Source: Brachypterus glaber
Taxonomy: Eukaryota > Arthropoda > Insecta > Coleoptera > Kateretidae
Direction: 5' to 3'
DNA: 64,000 nucleotides
Assembly (NCBI GenBank): GCA_958510825.1
Contig: OY294049.1
Location: forward strand, 3,038,001-3,102,000
Part shown: piece by piece, positions 34,302 through 46,900 of the stretch
Layout of the letters: every line of letters begins with the position of its first letter
How positions within the stretch are numbered: the first letter of the stretch is position 1
The notes under the pieces: generated by a model
Told to the model about the DNA's origin: nothing
Seen by the model: the letters and a program-made list of their open reading frames with translations, nothing else
Databases searched by the model: none
Program-made: the position numbers and the translations under genes

Positions 34302-34958
34302 CCGAGCGGTCCAAAGGTCACCCCCGTCTTAACTTTTGAACGAGTTCAGATATCAACTTAAAATTTAAAACTCATAAATAAGACAACTTAAACTTATTTT
34401 TTGCATATATTTTTTATTTTTAGCTCTTAAAATGTGCTCAGGGGGCATAGGGAGATATTTTTAATAGAGAGGGGGTCGTGTGATACATCATTTTAAAGCT
34501 TATAACATTCTCTGTTTGAAAATATATATTATTTATTTTTTTATTATTTTTTTTTTATTTTAAAAGGGGTATTTTTGTCAAAATTTCTTAAAAAAAAAAC
34601 AAACAGTTTTTAAAGAATGAATTATATCATGCTGTAAAACCGTAAATTATACTTTTAAACTAATTTTAATTGTTGTAAATAAAAATTTACAAAAAAATAA
34701 AAATCAAATCCTTAAAAAAATGCTTAAAAAAATAAAAAAATATAGTCAAATAGATAGTTGTATAAGCGTTAAAATTATGTATCACACGGACCCTCTTTCC
34801 ATTAAAAAAAAATTTTTCCCCCATGCCCCCCTGTCCACATTTTAAGAGCTGAAAATATCAAATATATGCGAAAACCTAAATTGGGTTGTGTTTCAAATTT
34901 AAAGTGGATATCTCAAATCGTTCAAAGGTTAAGAGGGGGTGCCTTTTGGACCACACTG
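34302..34958. repeat. F1 MITE copy 3
   Basis: CCGAGCGGTCCAAAGGTCAC after TA 34300-34301; right end TTTTGGACCACACTG before TA 34959-34960. Arms and internal order match 534-1248, with more substitutions. Confidence 0.8.
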
Positions 34959-35110
34959 TATAGATATATTTTTTACCTATTATAAAACAGAGCATTTTTT
35001 AAATAATCCCCTCTTATAACTTAGAACGGGTTATAATAAGTTATAATAACAACAGGTTTCAAAAAGTAGCTCATAAAGAACTTTGCTCAATGCAGTCTGG
35101 TTCTGACATA

Positions 35111-35495
35111 CAGGGCTGGCGCCCTGAAGCAAGCGCTTGACTTGGCGCACCCTACCAAAAAAAAAAAAAACATTAAAAAAGATTTTTGACAAAAAAAGAT
35201 TAACCCCCTAATAATTTTAACGACTAAAGAAAAGGCCCTCACCTCGGAAAAAAGATTTATCCCCCAGAAAAAAAGGTCCTCGGAAAACAGATTCACCCCC
35301 CAGTTAATTTTTTTGACGACTAAAAAAAGAAAAAAAAGGTCCTCGCCTCTAAAATAAATATTACCCCTGACTGACAATTTTGTCCAAAGTTTTACCCCTA
35401 GCTGATTTTACGACTAAGAAAGGAAAAAAAAACGCCCGTCGACGGCGCCCTGATGCAGGGGGTTGACTTGATTCATGCAAAGGAGGCCGGCTCTG
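35111..35495. mobile_element. hAT-like non-autonomous element
   Basis: Ends CAGGGCTGGC and, as complement, CAGAGCCGGC. Flanks CTGACATA and CTTACATA match at 7 of 8 bases, consistent with an 8-bp hAT duplication. Internal ACGACTAAAGAAAAGG-type subrepeats resemble those in 43699-44258. Confidence 0.65.
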
Positions 35496-35865
35496 CTTAC
35501 ATACCTATCAAATTCAAATAAACATGTTAAATGAAGGGATATTTAAAAAAATAACCTATGTATAAAATTTACCTATACTATACTATAGGTCGTTGGCAGA
35601 TTTAACTTTATCTTGAAAGTTGTTTCACAAAAGCGGGATCATTTGCAATTTTTAAACTAGATGGAGTTACACATCTGCTCCTTTTTAAAACTTTGGCACA
35701 TTTATGTTACGTCATAGCGCTACTTATGGGTAAATTTTATCCGTTTTTAACTATTTTTTAAAGTTTAGATTATATGGAATGACCCATATTATAAGTGGGT
35801 AATCGGAATTAACCTTTATTATTAAATTAAAAATTGAAAAATATACACTGTAAAAAATTGTTAAT

Positions 35866-36195
35866 GACCCGCAATTATTGGCTATTACACAGGCCAACAA
35901 ATTTTTAACTTTTGAAAGTTGATTTGGATCTGACAGCTGATTTTGGTTTAGACTTTTTTGTCCATCACGTAAGGGTTTTGGACATTTTGTGATTTTGTTG
36001 ATGTAGACCAATGTCCATAACTTAAAAATTCTACACTTCATGTTAAAGAATGAGATTTTTGACATGGCTTATAAAAAAAAATATACGTGATGGAAACAAA
36101 AAAATGCTTGTTTGGTCAGTGGGTCTTAACTAAGCCAGAAAAATAAAAAAAAAAAACATTACAAGATCCTTGTTGGCCTGTGTTATTATTAGTAA
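35866..36195. repeat. Inverted-repeat element, partial second copy at 13905-14050
   Basis: ATTACACAGGCCAACAA at the left mirrors TTGTTGGCCTGTGTTAT at the right. The right arm (ATACGTGATGGAAACAAAAA, GTGGGTCTTAACTAAG) also occurs alone at 13905-14050. Confidence 0.65.
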
Positions 36196-36365
36196 TAATT
36201 GATTACAATTAAGATCAACAATTTTAAGAATAAGGTACACATGTCAGAGTAGAAGTTATTTACATAAATAGATAATCTCATTTCTTTCCGTACACGCAAA
36301 ATGAAAGCGGCGAGGGCGAAGTTTGTATAATTTGAAGAATTATTAGGTAATACCTAATATGTATA

Positions 36366-37265
36366 CAGGGTGTCCGTTTTTCGACTTCAGGCATGGGAAT
36401 CTAGGATATTATAAGAGATACAAGATCGGTTAAATTAGGAAAAAGTTGCGAATTTTTATGCTGATCAATAACCTGAAAGAAAATTTGACCTATCATTTTT
36501 CGTTTTTTAATTATCGCAAATGTAATTAAAAACCAACAAAGCTAGAAGTTTTTAACTGAAACATTGCTAAGGTACTTTTTTCCAAGGAATCTAAATCTGT
36601 TATCATATTTTCCATGGAATTTTAAATACACGACACTTAACTTCGTTTTACTTATGGGCGCCATTTTGGATTTATATTTTTTTAAATACAGTTTTCTGAT
36701 TACGATAATGTTTCACACGAAGTGTTCAAGTCTTACATTTTGAGAGAAATAAAAAAAAATGCGAAGAGTGCGTTGTAAACAACGAAGCAATTAAATTAAT
36801 GGAGCTTAGGTTTGAAACTGCAAATATTTTCAATGTGTTGTCACCTACGCGCATGCGTGAGTTCGGCATTTAGATCTACAATTAGCCGCTCCTCACATTT
36901 TGATCTAAATGCCGAGCTCACGCATGCGCGAAGGTGGCAATTTCACATTGCCAATGTTTACAGTTTCAAACTTAACCTTCGTTAATTTAATTGCTTCTTT
37001 GTTTAAAAAGCACTCTGCGCAAAAATGATATTTTTTTTTAATTTCGCTTAAAATGTAAGACTTGATCATCTCTTGTGATACATCATCGTAATCAGAAAAA
37101 AAACTGTATTCAAAAATGTAAAAATCCAAAATGGCGCCCATAAGAAAAAACTAAGTTGTGTTATAACTCTTACATCTAAAATGTAATGGAAAATATGATA
37201 ACAAATTTAGATTCGTTGCAAAAAATTACCTTAACAAAGTTAAAACCGTCAAGCTTTGTCTGTTT
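36366..37265. repeat. F3 foldback element, copy running into the assembly gap
   Basis: CAGGGTGTCCGTTTTTCGAC after TA 36364-36365, centre with CTCACGCATGCGCGAAGG, right arm present until the N run. The missing right end should lie in the gap. Confidence 0.82.
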
Positions 37266-37465
37266 NNNNNNNNNNNNNNNNNNNNNNNNNNNNNNNNNNN
37301 NNNNNNNNNNNNNNNNNNNNNNNNNNNNNNNNNNNNNNNNNNNNNNNNNNNNNNNNNNNNNNNNNNNNNNNNNNNNNNNNNNNNNNNNNNNNNNNNNNNN
37401 NNNNNNNNNNNNNNNNNNNNNNNNNNNNNNNNNNNNNNNNNNNNNNNNNNNNNNNNNNNNNNNNN
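37266..37465. other. Assembly gap of exactly 200 N
   Basis: Two hundred N, a round number that suggests a placeholder of unknown true size. It interrupts the right arm of the F3 palindrome. Confidence 0.98.
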
Positions 37466-37794
37466 TTAGAAAATTAAGGTTTACCTTTTTTTTTAACTTG
37501 AGATCAGTTTGTAGCTTGTGGTATGTATTGAGATCACTTCGTCAATTTTTTCTTTAAAAAAACATGTTTTAATTCCCCAAATATTAATCTTGCACTAGTT
37601 TTGAAAAATTCATAAAACTAGAATTTTACCTTTTTTTCTTCTTTTTTTTTACACGAGATATGCTTGCTAAAGTTAACGGATTTTAATTTTAAAATTCGCG
37701 CATTTTAATTTAAATAATTAAATATATATGATCTGGAAGGTGCTTTGTGCAAATTTCCATTAAATCGTCCCAAAAAAAAGGAGATTGTACTTAC

Positions 37795-37974
37795 TGAAAG
37801 AAGAGCAGTAATGAGGTCAGATACAACAGGTTCATCAGTTTTCACACGATAATCTTCCTTAACGTGGGATGTATAAAGCTCAGAATTCCTTATTAAATCT
37901 TCTATTTTATCCAATAGCAAAACTGTTTGTGTTCCTGGCACTAATTCTTTGACTTGTTCAAGTAGACTAAAAAC
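37795..37974 (-). CDS. Pde8: Pde8 exon: pre-catalytic region
   Basis: Acceptor ATTTTTAG, donor GTAAGT. Sixty codons in phase 0: VFSLLEQVKELVPGTQTVLL through SELYTSH to DLITALLS. It is the last Pde8 exon visible before the gap. Confidence 0.88.
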
Positions 37975-40900
37975 CTAAAAATATGTATACCTTGAATTAG
38001 TTTTCTTACACAGAATGAATTAAAATGTGAAAATGCTTTTTGCAAAGGTTTCATGCCACATATTTTTAATAGCGACAATGACTTGTTACTAATTAGATGT
38101 AGTCTCGGATATAGTTCTTAATCTATAATATTTTTTATTCGCAACTGTATATGTAATACATACATTACATGTATTAAATTACATGTATTAATTATATGTA
38201 ATACATACATTACATGTATCAATAAAGTTTGGGAAGTACGTGATTTCTTGTCCCACTGTTCACTGTCCACGCTTAGACCAAACCTGTAATGAAAAAAAGA
38301 GACCAGTAACCTAATTATTACTGGTCTGTATTTAAATTTAAATCATTTACGCTAGTTGGCGCCAGCGATTAAAATATAGTTAAACAAGATGGCCGAATTG
38401 CGGTTGTCATGATAAACACGAATATAATCTAATATATTTTGTTTAAAAGACTTAAATTGTACAGCTTTACTCCAATGTTTTTTACTTTTGAGACTGAGAA
38501 GGATAATGAATATTATAAACGGTGCCTTGTGAGCTATAAACAATTTTTTTTGTGGTTGTTTTTTTTTTGGATTACGCGTATGTGAAACTTTAGTTTTATA
38601 TGATTGTGCTTTTATTGTAAAATGCAGGAAAAATGATTTATGGTAAATATGAAAAGAACTAAAAAACAAAGTATTATAGTATTATTTTCTTCATTTTAAT
38701 TCAAACAAATTAGTAAGGTACATTATTTTTAAATAAAAACAGTTGCGAATAAAATAGTATACAAGTCTCCCGGAAAATGGCACTTTTCCTTGACCTACAG
38801 ATGGAATTTCGTGCCTCAACCATTAATAAGGTCTCGGAAAAGTACTATTTTCTGAGTCGACCTGTAATCTACTATTGGTTTACCTTAATAATAGGAGCCT
38901 CCAAAGGTAGGGCGTTAAGTTTCGCAAGTGACGTTCGTCTAAAATAATCGCTTCCCACACTTCGAAGATCGTTAGATCCTCTTCTTAATGATTGTACGCT
39001 GCCTCTGGGTTGGAGAATAGTCGGATCCATTATGTTCGTATCGAAAACTAATACAAAATGTGTGGGAATTCTGCAAAGAAAGAAAAAATATACGCACTTA
39101 CCAAGGCGTCCTTGGCACTAACACAATACTGAAACTCCCAGGAGTTATAGACTCGATTAGGCAAGACATACTGCCCAATAGCGAATGTTTTAAAGCTCCA
39201 ATATCTGATATTGTCCTTGTAAATCAATTAAAAATAATAATTATTCTATATTCTATACACGGTGTACTTTGAAAGTGGCTGAAAATTTCGGTTTTTATTT
39301 AGTAGCTCAGGAACCCTTTATATAGCAATAAGGATTTGCACGTGAACTAATCTTAAAAAGGCCCATCTTCGTATGTTATTTTTATTTACTTATTTTAACC
39401 AGGGGTGTGCGAAACGTGGGGCCATAACAGTTTTTTCTGTGTAACTTTTTTTTTCTTTTATTTTTGGAATATGGTTCCTGAGGTCAAAATACATAAAAAA
39501 GGTACTCTTGTTGTAATACTGTATGATTACCATTTTCAAGAAAAATTAATTTGAATGTAAAATTTCACGGTTCGAGGACTAAAAATTGAATACTAAAATA
39601 TTGAAAACCGAAATTTCAATGTTGCAGGGAGAATTTACATCAAAAACTAAGAAAAAACCTCAGATACAGGTACTTCCAAAAATCAATCCTAAGGGAACTA
39701 TTATAGCTATAATAGTCTCCCAAAAATGCACCATTTTTAAAGGGTCATAGTAGCTTTAAAAGCGATTTTTCTACCTACATGTATAGAAACTATTATTTGA
39801 TAATGAATAACCCTGCATCATTGAAATCTCGGTTTTCAACATACTAATATTTAATTTTTCGTCCTCGAACCGTGAAATTTCACCTTCAAATTAATTTTTC
39901 TCGAAAACGGTATTAGAACAAGAGTATCTTTTTTATGTATTTTGATCTGAGAAATCATATTCTAAAAATAAAATTACAAAAAAATTACACAGACAAAAGT
40001 TTGGGACAAAAAACTGATAAGGCCCCTCCATTTTGCACACCCATGGTTAAAATAAATACATGAAAATAACATACGAAGATAGGCCTTATTAAGATTAGTT
40101 TACATGCAAAACCTCGTTGCTATATCTTAAAGGGCCCCCGAGTTATTAAATAAAAACCGAATTTTTTACCCACTTTCAAAGGGGCTTAGCTCCCTTACGA
40201 CGCATTTTTAGACATGTGTATATAAACTTTTTGTCATATTTTATGATGTAGAATCACCCCTTAAAATTTCGGACCCTATTTTAAATACACCCTGTATGGA
40301 ATATAATACCACAGCATACTTCAGTAATTACCTTCCCTGACTGCTAAATGGAATGGCTTTGCAAGAAGTCACTAGCGTTTCTTGGCTCTTTTTCTTTAAT
40401 GTCATGGTTCCTGACCATTCTCTGGCTCGCAACAACGACGATCCCATCGTGTTCAATTGGCCGGAATCGTGCATTACTTGGTCATGGAGGTTCTTGCCGA
40501 ATGCTTCTTCCTGCCGTAAACCGAGGAGCCTTTCGCACGCTCTGTTCATATACTGAAAACAAAAACAATAGTTAAAAAAATTAACAAATATACACGTACA
40601 ATCTGTCCAAGATATAATCTTAAAAAGATGGGCAAGTCTGAAATCGGAACCGGCTGAATATATTGCTCACAAGGGCTACTATAATGAAAGTAAAAGTCAA
40701 GAATTTTTAAAAATTTTAATAGTAGTTTTTTCAATGGTTTTAGATAGATTTAATATATGGATGATATTTTATATGTTGAAGGGATGGGTCCTCTTCTCTG
40801 GAAAGAAAGATCTTTTACTGAAAAAAGATGAAAATTTTTAAAATTAAAAGATGTAAAGATTTCTGTCACAGATGTCATGAAGTCTTCCATTATATTATTA

Positions 40901-43900
40901 TATTCAATTTTGTATTAATTTAAATTTTTTGTTAATAATCAATCTAATAAGGTATAAACTACCTCTGTACAGAGGTCCCCGAACGACTATAAACGAATAA
41001 ACTAAACTATATCTTGAAAAGGTATATTGAAGACCTGAGGTAGCCCCCAAAAACCTCTTAGGCTTCTTCGAAAGCCTAAGTTGTAGTAGTAGCATTAACT
41101 AAGAAGAGTTCTTAAGAGTTCTTAATTAATGATGGTATCAAGGGCGGAGTCAATGAAGACCACTATGATCCATTTGAGAGCCTCGAGCTGTCCCAAGCCT
41201 GAATCTACCGGACCGCCTTATAGAATAGAATAGAATATAATTTATTTCATAAAAAAGAAAGAAATTTACAATTAATCAGTCTCTTAAAGAAATATTGTCA
41301 ACCAAAAAATAGTGTTTAAAATATAAAAGATTAAAAAATTAAATATAAAATAAATAAATAAATAATGTACAGATCAAAGAACTTGACCTTTAAAAATTAA
41401 AGAATGACCCAAAAAAATAAGGAATCCCAAAAAAAAAAACAAAAAAAAACCTATATTGCGGCTGGTGTGTGGCTTAAATATTCTGTAATGTTATAGGGTT
41501 CAATTTGTATAAGATATTCTTTTAATTTAGATTTAAAACTATTAGTTTATTAGAAACTTTTATAAGATTTTTTAGCTTGATTGGTAAATTATTATAAAGT
41601 TTTAAAGCAGAATACAAGTTACTTTTTTCATATGTTGCCAATCGGTGCCTTGGATATAATAAACAATTATTTCTAGTATTATGCTTGTGTTCTTTAAAAT
41701 AATTTACATGCATTCTATTTTTTACCATAAAAACAATACATTCGTAAATATAAAGTGCAGTAACAGTTAATATTTTATGTCTTTTAAATATACCCCTACA
41801 GGAGTCTTGCGGTTTCAATCCAAGTATGGTTTTTATGGTTCTTTTTTGTGCTACGAAAATTTCATTTTGAATATTATTAAGCAAACTTTGCCCCCAAAAT
41901 ATAATGCCGAACCTTAATAACGATTCATAATTTGCATAATAAATTGTCTTTAATGTAACCTCATCCATGTATGGTCTTATAACTTTTATAGAGTATAAAG
42001 TTCTATTGAGTTTTGACAATAAAGAAGCCATATGTTCCTTCCAGTTTAAAGACGAATCAATCTGAAGGCCTGGAAATCTGGTGTGCTCAGATAAATTAAG
42101 AGTTTTTTCATTTAATTCGATGTTGTGAATATTAATTTTATTTTGCGGCATTTTAAAATGCATTACTACTGTTTTATCTTGATTTATTAATAATTTGTTC
42201 TGAGCACACCAGAGTTCCAACTCCTTAATGATTTGTAAAATGTTCTCCGAAATATCTTCAATTGAGTCACTATACACCAAAAAGTTCGTGTCATCAGCAT
42301 AATTGACACATAAGCTGTTTTTGATCTTAACTATTATGTTGCACATTTCATTAATATACATCAAAAATATCACTGGGCCGAGCTTACTACCCTGTGGATT
42401 CCCAGCGTTATATCAATAAAATCCGAAAGATACTGTGTGCCATTTTTTTTTTAAGTGACTTTTTGGATACGCCCAGAGAGATAAGATTTAAACCATTTTA
42501 AGGCAGGTTCCCTAATTCCATATTTTTCTAATTTTTGATAAAATAATTTCGTGGTCTAGAGTTTCATATGCTTTTGAAAAATCAATAAACAAGGCAAAGG
42601 CTAAATAGGTTTTTTTCGAAGCATTCATAAATTTTTTCAACAAAACTATTAATTGCCGTTTCAATACCTTTACCCTGGACGTACCCTGGACGAAGGTCAC
42701 TATGTCCAGCCAAGGGTACTCGGCTCTTTCACCAAAGCGTTCCTACTTCGAATATCTCCTGTCATACTCTGCAAACTGATCGCATTGTCCTAAGAAGTAA
42801 AAGGACGATTCTTCGTCCCTTCTGCAGTCCAAACAGATTGTGTCGTTTCCAATTTAGCTTTTACTCCAAAATTATAAAAAAAAGCTTTTGCTAATTTTTT
42901 ATTCACGTTACTTATTAATAACCACATAGTCCCCCGGCCCATCATTATCGTGTTGCCCATGTATGTTTGTGCATAAAGTTTAATGTAAATGCATTAAATA
43001 ATAACTAACGAATTATTTAAGCTGAAAGCATGACGGAAAAATCGTGGGTAGGTAATCGTATTAAGAGCTTTTAGTGTTACGAAGTTTGCTTACATTTAAG
43101 CTTTTATTAATTTTAAATGAAATTATTTCATAGTTTACTGTATACTGTAGGTATACCTACACTAATCCTAATTGTAAATTTAATGTATATATATAACACT
43201 ATACACTATACCACTATAGTGTTAATAACGCTGAACGCAGGATGGATCTTAATATTTAATTTATCTTGGATTTTACTGCCTGACACCTTCGCCATAATTA
43301 AAAATACGTATAGTGGAATTCGCCTACTTCAGACTTTATACATAATACCAGGTGTCACAGATCATATGTACACCTCCTTATTTTCTGTATTTGTGAAGAT
43401 AAAGTTTTTAAATTTAAGACCTATAATGTACTTAAGGACCCTCAACTTTTGGCATTCAAAACTTTCTACTTCCGGTTTTACCGGAAGTGCTGCCAACTTT
43501 CACACTTTTAGTGCGACATCCAAATGCCTTAGATTTTTGGAATCTCCACACTTTTCTGAGAACATTGATACCACATAGGGTAAAACTCCCAATTGTTGGT
43601 ACTTTGCTAATGATTGGCACTGCGTGTCATGGAGTGATATTTTCGTTTATATAAAAAAACTCTCCATTGGTTAGATAAGTTAGATACACCGTTAAATTCA
43701 GGCCCGTAACTGGGAGGGGGGTGCTAGAGGGTGCTCAGCACCCCCTGGTATGATTTTAAGCACCCCCTGGCGAAATAAGCTCTAAACACCCCCACGGGGG
43801 GTGATCAAGTTAAAACAGAAGCTACCCTACATTAAAAAATAATACTGTTAGTAATGTAAATTGATTTAATTTATTATTAAAATAAAATCGTTTTTAAATA

Positions 43901-46900
43901 ATTATTTAAAATTCTCACAAAACAGAGAATTAATTTATATTATTTTTAGTTTAATTTTTCAGAGGTGAGGACCTTTTTTTTTAGTCATCATAATTTTACG
44001 GTCGGGGGTAGTAAAGCTTTTTTTGAGTTGGAAATTTTTCAGAGGTGAGCTCACCTTATGAGGACCTTTTTTTTAGTCGGCCAGGGGTAAAGTTGTTTTT
44101 TTGATTTGGGAAATTTCTCACTTTTTAAATTTTTAGTTGGGAAATATTTGCTCTGCTCTGCCCCTCCAAAAATGCTTCGGAGCACCACTGAAAGTATTAT
44201 AAAAGTTTTCTGTCAGGATGCTCAGCAACCCTTGGATCTTTTTTCAGTTATGGGCCTGGTTAAATTCCTCATAAAAATGCGCATCGAATTAACACTTTGT
44301 TATTTTAAAACAACCCCGAGAGCCCATAAAAAATGGTTAGAAAATAAAGGGTGGTTACAAACCCAGCATTGTCCACTAAGCGTTCAGTTTCAAACCCAGC
44401 ATTGTCGATTTTAGCCAAATGAAAGCATGCTATGTCGACACTCCCATGCAACAAGGATGTAACTCAAGTTAGATCTATTTTGAGTTATTCTCATAAGTAA
44501 ATCCCTTGAAAAAAGACACACATGGTGGTACTACTCAGATTTCTCCACAGGCCATTTTAACCAAAAGTTTACCTAAAAACACTAAAGTAAGAAATTCTAA
44601 ACTTGAATATTATCAGAAACAAATAATAAATAAACAATAAATACTTAGATACTCGGCGCATTATCTATCTGAGTAACAAATTGGATCAAGGAAGCTATGA
44701 TTAGTGGTTTAAAAATGACTTTTAGTAATATTTTTGTAGCCCATTGTGCTTTTGATAATTTTTAACATTTAGGTTAAATTGACTGTCATTTTACGTCTTA
44801 CAAATAATAACAAAATCTGTTTAAAAAGTAAAACTTTGTTCAAAATTATAATAAAAGTAAGTTTTTATTCATAAAGTGCTATTATAAACTTAAATTTAAC
44901 ATTACCTGAATAAAATTACGGACCAGTATTATTTTAACCAAAAAATTCTCTGTTATAGTGTTAACTTCAAAAATTTATAGAGCACTGCATTATATTACTT
45001 CATTTAAACAAAATGTTTATAGATTGATGCTTTAGTTTTCTTTTTATGCACTTTTCTCGTTATTTCTTCTTGCTAAAGCAAATTATTTGGATTTTTTTAT
45101 GAATGTCAAAATAATGTCTTGATTGACAATAAATTTTAAACAAGATGAAAACCTTACATAAGGAACTAAATATATTCTGCCAACCAAATAACAAGAAACA
45201 AATGACCATCAACTCAGATAGATAATGCGCGGAGTTTACAGTTTAATAGATAATTTTATAAGCTTTCAAATGATGTATCACATGGCTTCTTTTTCCACTT
45301 CAATCATTTCCCACCCTTAAATAACAAAAAAAATATATATTTTAGAAATTTAGCTGTCGTGAAAAATGACAATATATGAGTTACGGCTTTGTTGCTTGGG
45401 GGTATCGATGTAATTTATTTGAAACTTCAACATAATTGTCAAATGTAGCAAATTATTTATGTCAAAAATTTTGTACAACAACAAAATAATTCATAGTTTA
45501 ATATTTATTTAAAATCAAAAATTTATTAAAATAAAAATTAGTTGAAATTAATTTTACATATGTATGATTGAAATACTACTAGTGTCAAAATTTGACATCT
45601 AATTAAAAATGTAAAAATACATAAAAATTTATTAAAATGCCTATATCTCAGACACTAATAGTCCCACGATAAAAATGACAACATATGTTTTTGTAGGGAA
45701 TTAAACATTATTTTCATTTATGCAAAAAAAATGTCCTGTTATAAATAATAAGTGAGATATCGCTAAAAATTAGAGTTTTTGTCAATTTTGACCCCTTTGC
45801 CCTACGGTAATGTTAACCATATTTGATGTGACGCAAACAGAAAAAGTCCTGAATCGTTTGGTGAAAGAATTTTTCAAATCGGACATTCCGTTCAAAAGTT
45901 ATAAGGTTTATATGGAGATCAACAGACAGACAGACAGACATTTTTTAACACCTACTTTTTTCACATTTTTCGACTGGTGTTTCCACCTGTAATATGGACA
46001 ATGCAGGGTAAGATTCTATACAACTCATATTACACCTGATGGAAGTTTACCTGGAATCTGTAATTATCGTCAGTGACAATGACGAGATCCCTGCATTTGT
46101 CCAGGGCCGCGTAGAGGGCCTGGCAAGTGGCATGTTGCATTAGCGGTTTCACGTCACCGTGTTTCAGCATAATTAACTCGTTCTGGCATACTGTTAAATT
46201 GGTTGATTCTAACACACACTGGAAGAAAAAAATATGTTTCAAAATACACTGCCGCGCATTAAATTCCGGACACCTAAAAAATTGACATTTTTTAAATTCA
46301 AATATTTCGAAAACTAATTAATGGATTTGACTGATTCTTTTTTTGTCTTGAAGCTCAAACATTCTCTACTTTTGTTTGTTTTAAGAATGATTAAAAATTT
46401 TTTTGGCAGTGGCGTACCATGCAAGTCCTAGAAGATGGGAAGTTGTACATTATTTGCTGCTGTTAATACGAAAAAAAAAAAATTTAATCATTCTTAAAAC
46501 AAACAAAAGTAGAGAATGTTCAAGCTTCAAAACAAAAAAAGAATCAGTCAAATCCATTAATTAGTTTTCGAAATATTTGAATTTAAAAAATGTCAATTTT
46601 TTAGGTGTCCGGAATTTAATGCGCGGCAGTGTAGTATATTATGCACCTAGTATGTGAACTAAGTCTTTAGTGTTCGAGGCTGAAGTTTTTTTTGCTGAGA
46701 CGGATTCAAGGCAAAAAATCAGTAGAAAAAACTTAAGACAGTTCGCATACGTGGTGCATATACTATTTTTTCTACTACCCAAAGCTAGTAACTCCAATAA
46801 TCAGTTAAAAATAAAGTTTAAAAATTATTTTGACATAGCTGTCAGTTTGATAAATAAGTTGAAAAAAGTTAGTAGTTGTCTCAAAAATATTTCATTATTG

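Noticed and set aside
36905..37141. 78-codon minus-strand frame
   Set aside because: It lies wholly in the arm of the F3 foldback element.
31400..37790. Pde8 catalytic exons on the minus strand
   Set aside because: Searched by eye for the HD-type His/Asp motifs and the FDIF region without success; absence is reported, not proven.
39060..39272. 70-codon plus-strand frame, and a possible extra minus-strand Pde8 exon at about 39110-39222
   Set aside because: The candidate exon has splice-like edges, but none of its frames joins its neighbours in phase. The direct join of 40332-40552 to 38884-39070 is in phase and completes the PAS strand (IPTHFVLVFD).
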